Under the pieces are notes generated by a model that was not told where the DNA came from, did not search any database, and saw nothing but the letters and a program-made list of their open reading frames with translations. 64,000 nt of DNA. Origin: Catenulispora sp. EB89 (GTDB lineage Bacteria > Actinomycetota > Actinomycetes > Streptomycetales > Catenulisporaceae). This document shows, piece after piece, positions 1 to 7,152 of the stretch. Where the stretch lies: NCBI RefSeq assembly GCF_041261445.1, contig NZ_JBGCCU010000004.1, positions 62,001-126,000 on the forward strand, read 5' to 3'. Position numbers and translations under genes: made by a program. Within the stretch, counting starts at the first letter, position 1. Each line of letters opens with the position of its first letter.

Positions 1-563
1 CGGTCCAGCACGAAGAACGGCACCCCGTTCGCGCCCAGCGCCTGCGCCTCCTGCTCGTCGGCGCGGACGTCGGCGGCGAAGGCGGTCGCGTCGGCCAGCA
101 CCGCGCGGACCTCGGTCTCATCCAGGCCGGCCTGGACGGCCAGCTCGACGACCCGCTCGTCGTCGAAGACCGAGCGCTCCTCGGCGAAGTTGGCGGCGTA
201 GGCCAGGTCCAGGAGTTCGTTCTGCTTGCCGCGGGTCTTGGCGAAGTGCAGGACGCGGTGGATGTCGAAGGTGTTGCCGTGGTCGCGGCCCTCGGCCAAG
301 TAGCCCAGGCCGGCGTCGGCGGCGTTCGCCGCGACGCGTGCCTCGGCCTGCTTGGCCTGCTCCAGGCTCATCCCGTACTTGCTCGCCAGCATCGGGAGGA
401 CCTGGACCGTGTCGCCCTTGGCGCGCTGCGGGTCCAGTTCGAAGGAGCGGAAGACCACCTCGACGTCGTCCTTGTGGTCGAAGGCCTGCAGGCCCTGCTC
501 GAAACGCGCCTTGCCGATGTAGCACCAGGGGCAGGCGACGTCACTCCAGATCTCGACGCGCAC
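1..563 (-). CDS. FrnE-like DsbA-family thiol oxidoreductase (3' end cut by window edge)
   Basis: A thioredoxin-fold oxidoreductase of the DsbA/FrnE family, expected to catalyse cytoplasmic dithiol-disulfide exchange. The N-terminus reads RVEIWSDVACPWCYIGK, so the CPWC redox motif falls at residues 11-14, and FrnE-like helical-insert sequence follows. The GTG start at 563 is preceded by a good AAGGAAG ribosome site. About 187 codons are visible and the C-terminus runs off the left edge. There is no signal peptide, in line with cytoplasmic FrnE members. The family is clear; the physiological partner is not. Confidence 0.88.
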   Translation of the reverse strand, partial: MRVEIWSDVACPWCYIGKARFEQGLQAFDHKDDVEVVFRSFELDPQRAKGDTVQVLPMLASKYGMSLEQAKQAEARVAANAADAGLGYLAEGRDHGNTFDIHRVLHFAKTRGKQNELLDLAYAANFAEERSVFDDERVVELAVQAGLDETEVRAVLADATAFAADVRADEQEAQALGANGVPFFVLD

Positions 564-620
564 GGCGGTTCACTTCCTTATTGCTAGGGGCGGTCACTAC
601 TGGCGGTTCAAAGTTGAGAT

Positions 621-732
621 GCGGGCCCGGAGGGGGTTGGGGCCCGCACGCTTTGTTCAACGGTGAACTACCTCGTGGAATTCCGCGCCGCCACGTGACC
701 CGAGCCACGTGACTCGGGCCACATAACCCGAG
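621..732. repeat. Hairpin and short direct repeats between divergence point and regulator end
   Basis: An 8-bp perfect stem (gcgggccc at 621-628, gggcccgc at 640-647) is followed at 691-732 by three diverged copies of a 14-base unit resembling ccacgtgacccgag. Adjacent copies can also pair (cccgag at 699-704 with ctcggg at 713-718, around a CACGTG core). The block lies between the start of the upstream oxidoreductase gene and the 3' end of the LuxR-type regulator gene. It could be a terminator for the regulator or a binding site for the oxidoreductase promoter. No T-run follows either stem. Confidence 0.4.
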
Positions 733-750
733 CGCGCTTCAGCCGCTCCG

Positions 751-3699
751 TCAGACGTGCTCCACCCGCGCCACGGGTTCGGCGCCGGCCAGTTCGGCGC
801 GGCTGCTGACGCCGAAGCGGCGGAACAGGCGGGTCAGGTTGCCCTCGACCGCCTTTACCGAGACCTGGAGTGCGGCCGCTATTTGGCGGTTCGTCGCGCC
901 GGAGCGGACCAGTTCGACGATCTGGCGCTCGGTTGCGCTCAGGGGTTCGGCCGGGGTGTCCAGGCGGGCCAGGCGGCCTTGGACGAAGCGGAGCCAGGGG
1001 CCGCAGCCGGCTGCGGCGTAGGCCGTCGCCGCCGATTCCCAGGCGGTGCGGGCGGCGGCGCGGCGGCGGGCGCGGCGTTCCAGTTCGCCGAGGGTGACCT
1101 CGGCGCGGGCTATCTCCAGGGGGTAGGGATGCTCGGCGGGGATCGCGGCGCGGAGGCGGTCGGCTGCTTCGCGGGCGTCGGCGGCCAGGCCGTGGCGGAG
1201 CAGGCGGGCGCGGGTCAGGCCGAGCTTCACCACGTCGCGTTCCAGGCGGCGCGCTGCTTCTTGTGCCTCGTCGAGAATGCGGTCGGCGGCGGAGAAGGAG
1301 CCGCAGCGGGCCAGGGTCTCGGCGAGGTCGGCGTCGACGAGGAACGTCGCCGGGTCGACCATCCCCACGTTGCGCATCAGGGTCCTGCCGCGCGCGAGGT
1401 GGTGCGCGGCCTGGGACGAGCGGTCCAGCAGGAGTTCGGCGCGGCCCAGGAAGGCGTGCGCGTAGCCGGTGAACTCCGAGTCGCCGGACGCCGTGCCCGC
1501 TTCTATCGCGCGCTGGGCCACGTCGACGGCGGCCTCGGCGCTGCCGTTGGACAGCTCCGCCGCAGCGGCCAGGATCAGCGCCTGCACGCTGGAGGACCCG
1601 GTCTCGGCCCGCAGCCGGCTGCCCAGGAGCGCCGCCTCGTGCGCCTGGCGGCACTGGCCGGCGCGCTCGTTGACCGACGCCACCAGGTGCAGCACGTCGC
1701 CGAGGTCGCGCAGCCGCCCGGCGCGCTCGACGTCGGCACGCAGCCGGGCCGCGGTGGCGAGGGCGTCCGCGACGTCGCCGCGGCGCAGGAACCAGATGAT
1801 CAGGGACTTGCGGACCGCGATGGACGGCAGGGTCAGGTCGCCGCCCAAGCCCAGGGCCTCCGCCTCCTCCAGCGACTCGATGGCCCGCTCGGGGTCGGTC
1901 TGGATCTCGGTCGGCACGCGCATCGCGATCGACTCCGCGCGCAGATTGCGGTCGCCGGTGGCCAGGGCGTACTCCTCAGCACGCGCCAGAGCCGTCAGCG
2001 CGGCTTCGACGGAGCCGGAGCGGAAGGCGTGGTCGGCACGCTGGAGACTGACGCGCGCCTGGAGGTCGGGACGCCCGGCGGCGTCCGCCTCGGCGGCTTC
2101 GAGCAGGGCGGCCTGCGCCGATATGTCGTCGTCGAGCTCGACCAGGAGCAGCCGCGCGCCGACGCGGCATGCCGGGTCCGGGCCCGCCGCGACGGCCTCG
2201 GCGGCTTCCCGGGCCTGGCGCGGCAGCCCGGCGTCGAAGGCGGCGCGGGCGGCTTCCAGGAAGCGGTGCGCGGCTTGGACCGCGGCGGCCGGGCCGGTGT
2301 CGCCGCTTGTGTCGGCGCCGGTGTCGCCGCTTGTGTCGGCACCCGTTTCAGAGCCCGAGTCAGCCTCCGCCGATGCCGCGCTGCCATTCGCCAGCGCTTC
2401 GCCGACTTCCGTGGTCGCCGACGACGGTTCGGTGGACACCGCGTTTGCCGAGGACGCCGACAAGCTGTCGGTACCATTCGCCGCCGTCTGCTCGGCAGGC
2501 GTCCGCTCGGCAGGCGTCCGCTCGGCCGCCATCCGGTACAGCTCCGCCGCCGTCCCCGGCGCCCCGCGGTGCACCGCGATCCGCGCCGCCCCCTCCAGCT
2601 CCGCGGCCAGTTCCTCGGTCGCCTCCGACGTCGCCAGCGCGTGGTGCCGGGCCCGCTCCAGCGGGTCGTCGTGCGCCTGCGCGAGCTTCGCGTGGCACTC
2701 CTGGCGGGCCTCGATGTCAGCGTCCGCATACACGATCTCGCGCAACAACGGATGAGCGAACCGCGGCTCCAGGTCCCGTCCCGACACGATGATGCCCGAG
2801 GCCAGCGCCTGCGACAGGCCCCACTCGTGGCCGGCCAGCAGCTCGCGCGGCGGTCGCGCGGCCGTCGAGATCAGCAGCAGCGCGTCGCGGGCGGCCTGCG
2901 GCAGCGCGTGCAGGCGGTCGGCGAGCAGGCCGCGCAGCCGCTCGGGCACCAGCAGCGGGTCGCCCTGCTGCACCACGACCCCCGATCGCAGTGCGGCACG
3001 GCCCAACTCCAGCGCGTAGAACGGGTTGCCGCCGCTCGCGTCCCGGATCCGCTGCGACAGCTTGTCCGTCGGGCGCAGCCCCAGCCGGGTCCGCAGCAGC
3101 TCGGAGACCACCGGACCGGGCAGGTTGCCCAGCGCGATCTCGACGGCGTCCTCCGGCAGGAGTCCCCACCACGTGGGCTCCTGCCCCTCCGACAGGCGTT
3201 CGGCGGCCAGCACCCGCACCCGGCTGCCCTGGCGCCGCCGCACCGCGAAGGCCAGCACCTCGGCGGTGGCCGAGTCCAGGCAGTTCACGTCGTCGAGGAT
3301 CAACAGGACCGGACGCTCGGCGGACAGCGCCCGCAGCGCCTCGACCACCGCCACGCGGATCGCGAGCTGGTCGGTGGCCGCGCCGTCCGGCACCGAGCGC
3401 ATCAGCACGCCGTCGAAGGCGGGGCGCAGGTGGTACGGGACGACTTCGGGCTGGGTGGCGACGGCGTCGGAGAACAGGTCGTACAGGCCCAGATACGGCA
3501 GCCACGACTCGGCCGCCGCCGAGGCGCTGCGCAGCACCAGCTGCCCGGCGGCCGCGCACGCCGAGCCGATCGCGTCCAGCAACGCCGATTTGCCGATCCC
3601 GGCCGGGCCGCTGACCAGGACCCCGCCGCCGGCGGCCAACGCCGCCATGCATTTCTCGAGCGTCTGCTGCCGGCCGAGTATCGCTGGTGCGTCCTTCAC
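751..3699 (-). CDS. Large ATP-binding LuxR-family (LAL) transcriptional regulator
   Basis: A 982-residue regulator of the LAL/MalT-like class. The AAA/NACHT-type ATPase has Walker A GPAGIGKS at residues 31-38 and a Walker B-like LLILDDVN near 131-138. A long helical, TPR-like middle follows, then a C-terminal LuxR HTH of roughly 60 residues (LSATERQIVELVRSGATNRQ...VEGNLTRLFRRFGVSS). Residues about 395-470 are low complexity and repeat-built (RTPAERTPAE, DTSGDTGADTSGD) and look like a linker insertion. The GTG start at 3699 has only a weak ribosome site. Such proteins usually activate nearby secondary-metabolite or catabolic genes when they bind a ligand. The immediate neighbours suggest no particular target. 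Confidence 0.9.
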   Translation of the reverse strand: MKDAPAILGRQQTLEKCMAALAAGGGVLVSGPAGIGKSALLDAIGSACAAAGQLVLRSASAAAESWLPYLGLYDLFSDAVATQPEVVPYHLRPAFDGVLMRSVPDGAATDQLAIRVAVVEALRALSAERPVLLILDDVNCLDSATAEVLAFAVRRRQGSRVRVLAAERLSEGQEPTWWGLLPEDAVEIALGNLPGPVVSELLRTRLGLRPTDKLSQRIRDASGGNPFYALELGRAALRSGVVVQQGDPLLVPERLRGLLADRLHALPQAARDALLLISTAARPPRELLAGHEWGLSQALASGIIVSGRDLEPRFAHPLLREIVYADADIEARQECHAKLAQAHDDPLERARHHALATSEATEELAAELEGAARIAVHRGAPGTAAELYRMAAERTPAERTPAEQTAANGTDSLSASSANAVSTEPSSATTEVGEALANGSAASAEADSGSETGADTSGDTGADTSGDTGPAAAVQAAHRFLEAARAAFDAGLPRQAREAAEAVAAGPDPACRVGARLLLVELDDDISAQAALLEAAEADAAGRPDLQARVSLQRADHAFRSGSVEAALTALARAEEYALATGDRNLRAESIAMRVPTEIQTDPERAIESLEEAEALGLGGDLTLPSIAVRKSLIIWFLRRGDVADALATAARLRADVERAGRLRDLGDVLHLVASVNERAGQCRQAHEAALLGSRLRAETGSSSVQALILAAAAELSNGSAEAAVDVAQRAIEAGTASGDSEFTGYAHAFLGRAELLLDRSSQAAHHLARGRTLMRNVGMVDPATFLVDADLAETLARCGSFSAADRILDEAQEAARRLERDVVKLGLTRARLLRHGLAADAREAADRLRAAIPAEHPYPLEIARAEVTLGELERRARRRAAARTAWESAATAYAAAGCGPWLRFVQGRLARLDTPAEPLSATERQIVELVRSGATNRQIAAALQVSVKAVEGNLTRLFRRFGVSSRAELAGAEPVARVEHV

Positions 3700-3949
3700 G
3701 CAAGGAAGTGTCCTCCCGTGCGCGGCCTATTGGCGAGTCCGAAGTACCGGATCGTGCACGGAGCGTCTCTGACGTGCGGCGAAATACCTTATGTCCGATT
3801 CCTCCGGCTATCCCCCCGGCAAATCAATCACTGGATATAGAAGATGCAGCTACCTAGCGCGTTGTTATCTTTTCGTGACCATCTCAGCGTGCTTTTCCCG
3901 GGGTCCGCCCGCTACGGTCGCAGACCAGGCACGCCGGTCCTAGACCCGG

Positions 3950-4108
3950 AAAACGGGACACCGGCGCCTACGCCGAATCCCAAAAGCGCGCAAAGCGCCG
4001 GACGGGAACCGGGGACCCACGTCCCAATGGGGTGAATCCGCTTCCGAAGTGGTAGGGCAGCCTCTTTCGCCCGAACCCGTCAGCTAACCCGGTAGGCGGT
4101 CAAAGAGG
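3950..4108 (+). ncRNA. ydaO/yuaA-type cyclic di-AMP riboswitch
   Basis: The leader carries the conserved blocks of actinobacterial ydaO/yuaA elements: gacgggaaccggggaccca, then ggggtgaatccgc, and the typical 3' block cccgaacccgtcagctaac followed by ccggtaggcgg. The element ends about 15 bases before the ATG of a LysM/transglycosylase gene. In actinomycetes this RNA class sits in front of resuscitation-promoting and other cell-wall hydrolase genes. There c-di-AMP binding normally lowers expression. The boundaries are approximate because the outer stem was judged by eye. Confidence 0.9.
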
Positions 4109-4123
4109 AAGAACACAACGTAC

Positions 4124-5107
4124 ATGCGCACTCCCCTGGTGCTCGGCCGCCGTTCCCGCGGCCTGACCCTGACCGCCGCCGCCCTCGGCGCGGTCGCCGT
4201 CCCGTCCCTCGCCTCGGCGGCCCCCGCCATGGCCGCGGCCCCCCACGCCGCTCCCGTCGCCGCTCCGGCGCTGGTCCCGGCGCTGGTCCCGGCTCCGGCC
4301 TCGGCCGTGGCCGCCGCGGTCGCCGCCGCCGCTCCGGCTCCGGCGCACGCCGCCCCGGTCGCCGCCGCCGCTCCGAAGGCCGCGGTCGCTCCGAAGGCCG
4401 CGGTGGCCCCCAAGGCCGACGCCCCGCAGGCCGCGACCTACACCGTGCGCGCCGGCGACACGCTGTCCGGTATAGCCCAGGCCAAGCTCGGCGACGGCAG
4501 CAAGTACCCGGAGATCTTCAAGCTCAACACCGGTAAGGCTCAGGCCAACGGCGGGCGCCTGCAGGACCCGAACCTGATCCTGATCGGCTGGGTCCTGAAC
4601 CTGCCGAGCGCGAACGGCGCCGCGGCCCCGGCCGCGACCACCTCGAACCAACCGGTCATCGAGTCCGCCCCGGTGAAGGCGACGCAGTCGAGCCAGTCGA
4701 CGCAGAGCACGCAGACCCAGACCCAGAGCTACCAGAGCTCCTCGGCGTCCACCGGCTCCTACGCCAACAACCTGGACGGCTGGATCAAGCAGGCCATCTC
4801 GATCCTGAACTCCAACGGTTACTACGTCTCGTACAACGCGATCTACCAGACCGTGATGCACGAGTCGGCGGGCAACCCGAGCGCCACCAACGGCTGGGAC
4901 TCCAACGCCGCCGCCGGCCACCCGTCGATCGGCCTGATGCAGACCATCTCCCCGACGTTCAACGCCTACGCGCTGCCGGGCCACGGCAACATCTACAACC
5001 CGGTGGACAACATCATCGCCGGCGTCCGCTACGCGGCGGCCACCTACGGCTCGCTGGACTCCGTCGTCGCCGCGCGCTGCGGCGGCTCGTGCTGGTACGG
5101 CTACTAA
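4124..5107 (+). CDS. Secreted LysM / lytic transglycosylase-like cell-wall enzyme
   Basis: A 327-residue exported peptidoglycan enzyme. A signal peptide with a basic start (RTPLVLGRRSRG) and a hydrophobic core covers about the first 37 residues. An Ala/Pro-rich linker, a LysM domain (YTVRAGDTLSGIAQAKLGDG, about residues 106-160) and a Gln/Ser/Thr-rich spacer follow. The C-terminal SLT-type domain contains the catalytic-glutamate motif HESAGNP and the IGLMQTI and YAAATYGS blocks. It should bind and cleave cell-wall glycan outside the membrane. The c-di-AMP riboswitch directly upstream and the strong terminator directly downstream make it a single-gene unit. Confidence 0.92.
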   Translation: MRTPLVLGRRSRGLTLTAAALGAVAVPSLASAAPAMAAAPHAAPVAAPALVPALVPAPASAVAAAVAAAAPAPAHAAPVAAAAPKAAVAPKAAVAPKADAPQAATYTVRAGDTLSGIAQAKLGDGSKYPEIFKLNTGKAQANGGRLQDPNLILIGWVLNLPSANGAAAPAATTSNQPVIESAPVKATQSSQSTQSTQTQTQSYQSSSASTGSYANNLDGWIKQAISILNSNGYYVSYNAIYQTVMHESAGNPSATNGWDSNAAAGHPSIGLMQTISPTFNAYALPGHGNIYNPVDNIIAGVRYAAATYGSLDSVVAARCGGSCWYGY

Positions 5108-5136
5108 GCCGTAGTAGTTCTCCCTGGGTGAGAACC

Positions 5137-5171
5137 AAAAGCCCCCGAGCGGTGATCCGCTCGGGGGCTTT
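5137..5171 (+). terminator. Rho-independent terminator
   Basis: A perfect 12-bp stem, gcccccgagcgg (5141-5152) and ccgctcgggggc (5157-5168), encloses a tgat loop. It is flanked by aaaa on the left and ttt on the right, so it can work for both converging genes: the transglycosylase gene on the plus strand and the PemK-like gene on the minus strand. Confidence 0.9.
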
Positions 5172-5196
5172 CCCCTGGTAGCCCTCTGGTAGCCCT

Positions 5197-5667
5197 CTAG
5201 TAGCCCTCGCCGGTCCAGCCGTAGCGCTTGTGCAGGTGGCCGACGACGTTGTCGAAGTCGCCGCGGTCCAGCGCGTGCCCCTCGCGGCGGATGCCCTCGG
5301 GGTGCACCCGCACCACGCGGTCGATCACGGCCCAGGACTCGCGGGCGTCGCGGTCCCACTCGCCGGTGCCGACGCTCACCCAGTTCTCGGCGTCCGGGTG
5401 CCACTTGCTGGTCAGCTTGACCGCCAGGAAGTTCCCGGTCGCCTTGCCGCGGGCCACCAGGAGCACCGGGCGGTCCTTGCCGCGGCCGTCGTGCTCCTCG
5501 TAGGGGACCCAGGTCCAGACGATCTCGCCCGGGTCCGGGTGGTGGTCCTCCTCGGGGGTCCACTCGGTGTGGACGACGCCGATCTTGTGCGGGTCGATCT
5601 CGATCGTGTCAAAGGGCGGGAACCGGCCGGGCGAGTTCCCCCACTGGTCGTGCTCATGCTCTGCCAT
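5197..5667 (-). CDS. PemK/MazF-like protein, no antitoxin beside it
   Basis: A 156-residue acidic protein. Its middle section, PGEIVWTWVPYEEHDGRGKD followed by RPVLLVAR, has the layout of the PemK/MazF SH3-like barrel (an opening GDIVW-type strand, then the KxRPVLV-type strand). MazF toxins are ribosome-independent or ribosome-dependent mRNA endonucleases, but many actinobacterial homologues of this longer form have no partner and unknown activity. No short antitoxin ORF is visible on either side: the neighbours are the transglycosylase gene terminator and a divergent antiporter gene. The N-terminal extension of about 40 residues (HEHDQWGNSPGRF...) is unusual for classic MazF. Confidence 0.65.
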   Translation of the reverse strand: MAEHEHDQWGNSPGRFPPFDTIEIDPHKIGVVHTEWTPEEDHHPDPGEIVWTWVPYEEHDGRGKDRPVLLVARGKATGNFLAVKLTSKWHPDAENWVSVGTGEWDRDARESWAVIDRVVRVHPEGIRREGHALDRGDFDNVVGHLHKRYGWTGEGY

Positions 5668-5756
5668 GGCGCCGAACTATGCCAAAAGAGTGAGCGGGGC
5701 CGCCAACCGCCTTGAGCTCCGTCCCCCCGCACCGCAGGGCCCGGACAATCCCCTGT

Positions 5757-6965
5757 GTGACGACGCACTCCCTGGGGACCCTGGTCCTGGTCGCGATCAT
5801 CGCGGTCCTGTCGCCGCCGCTGGCCGATCTGGCCGGCCGCCGGGCGCCGGTGCCGCTGGTGGTCTTCGAGATCGTGCTCGGCATCCTGGTCGGCCCGGAC
5901 GTGCTGGGCTGGGCCCACGACGACGACTACGTGCACGCGCTGTCGCAGTTCGGCCTGGCGATGCTGTTCTTCATGGCCGGCTACGAGATCGACTTCGCGC
6001 GGCTGCGCGGCGGTCCGCTGAACCGCGCGCTGGCCGGCTGGGCGGTGTCGGTGGCGCTCGGCGTCGGGCTCGGCGTGCTGGTGGCGCCGACGGCGAAGAG
6101 CGGGGTGATCGTCGGCATCGCGTTGAGCACCACCGCGCTCGGCACGATCCTGCCGGTGCTGCGCGACGCCGGCGAGGTCGGCACGCCGCTGGGGAACGTG
6201 GTGATGGCGGTCGGCGCGGTCGGGGAGTTCGCGCCGATCATCGCCATGACCCTGTTCCTGGACGGCCGCAAGCCCGGCGAGGCGATGGTCTACCTGACGG
6301 CGTTCGCACTGATCGCCGGGGTGGGCATCGTGGTGGCGGTGCGCGGCGAGCACGCGGCCGTGAACCGGCTGGCCGACCTGACCATGGAGACCTCCGGGCA
6401 GTTCGCGGTCCGGCTGGTCATCGCGCTGCTGATGCTGATGATCGGCGCGACCGTGGCGCTCGGCGTGGACATGCTGCTCGGCGCGTTCGCGGCCGGCGTG
6501 ATCATGCGGATCCTGTTCCACAGTGGCGACCCGGAGCGGACCGAGCGGGTCACCGCGAAGCTGGAGGCGGTCGGGTTCGGGTTCCTGATCCCGGTGTTCT
6601 TCATCGAGACCGGGATCGGCTACGACCTCAAGGCGCTGACCTCGAACTGGGCCACGCTCGGACTGGTGCCGCTGTTCCTGGGGCTGTTCCTGGTCACGCG
6701 CGGTGTACCGAGCTTCCTGACCGCGCCGGACGGGGTGAGCGCGCGGGGGCGGTGCGCGATCGCGCTCTACGCGGCCACCGGCCTGCCGCTGATCGTGGCC
6801 ATCACCGCGATCGGGGTGGACCGCGGGACGCTGAAGGCCTCGACCGCGGCGGCGATGGTCGGGGCGGGGATGCTGTCGGTGCTGCTCTATCCGTTCCTGG
6901 CACTGAAGACGAGCGGGGACACGCGGGCTCCGCAGGGGCGGCAGGAGGCAGCCGAGAGCTGGTGA
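5757..6965 (+). CDS. Cation:proton antiporter (CPA2 / Na+/H+ exchanger family)
   Basis: A 402-residue polytopic membrane protein with about 12 hydrophobic segments. Family features include the early LVVFEIVLGILVGPDVLGWA segment and FGLAMLFFMAGYEIDF, which match KefB/NhaS3-like exchangers of the CPA2 family. It should exchange Na+ or K+ for H+ across the cytoplasmic membrane. The GTG at 5757 is preferred, since the segment TTHSLGTLVLVAIIAVLSPP then begins the first helix. An in-frame TTG at 5712 would add 15 basic residues. There is no TrkA-N or TrkA-C regulatory domain at the C-terminus. It is divergent from the PemK-like gene. Confidence 0.88.
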   Translation: MTTHSLGTLVLVAIIAVLSPPLADLAGRRAPVPLVVFEIVLGILVGPDVLGWAHDDDYVHALSQFGLAMLFFMAGYEIDFARLRGGPLNRALAGWAVSVALGVGLGVLVAPTAKSGVIVGIALSTTALGTILPVLRDAGEVGTPLGNVVMAVGAVGEFAPIIAMTLFLDGRKPGEAMVYLTAFALIAGVGIVVAVRGEHAAVNRLADLTMETSGQFAVRLVIALLMLMIGATVALGVDMLLGAFAAGVIMRILFHSGDPERTERVTAKLEAVGFGFLIPVFFIETGIGYDLKALTSNWATLGLVPLFLGLFLVTRGVPSFLTAPDGVSARGRCAIALYAATGLPLIVAITAIGVDRGTLKASTAAAMVGAGMLSVLLYPFLALKTSGDTRAPQGRQEAAESW

Positions 6966-7152
6966 CAGTTGCTGGTAACGGCGCTGGTGACGGCTCCGAT
7001 ACGGCGACGATACGACTGCGGTCTGTACACCCGTGGTCTGATACCGGCGGTGCGAGAACCCGCCCTTAGTCCGATGCGCGCCCGGCGCCCGGCACGCCAG
7101 GATAGTTACGATGATCCAGACCTGGAGAAGTGAACCGACCTAGGAGGTGCGC

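Noticed and set aside
757-3840. A 1027-codon plus-strand open frame opposite the LuxR-type regulator gene.
   Set aside because: The minus-strand protein has clear ATPase and HTH motifs. The long opposite frame is a by-product of high third-position GC and its product has no known pattern.
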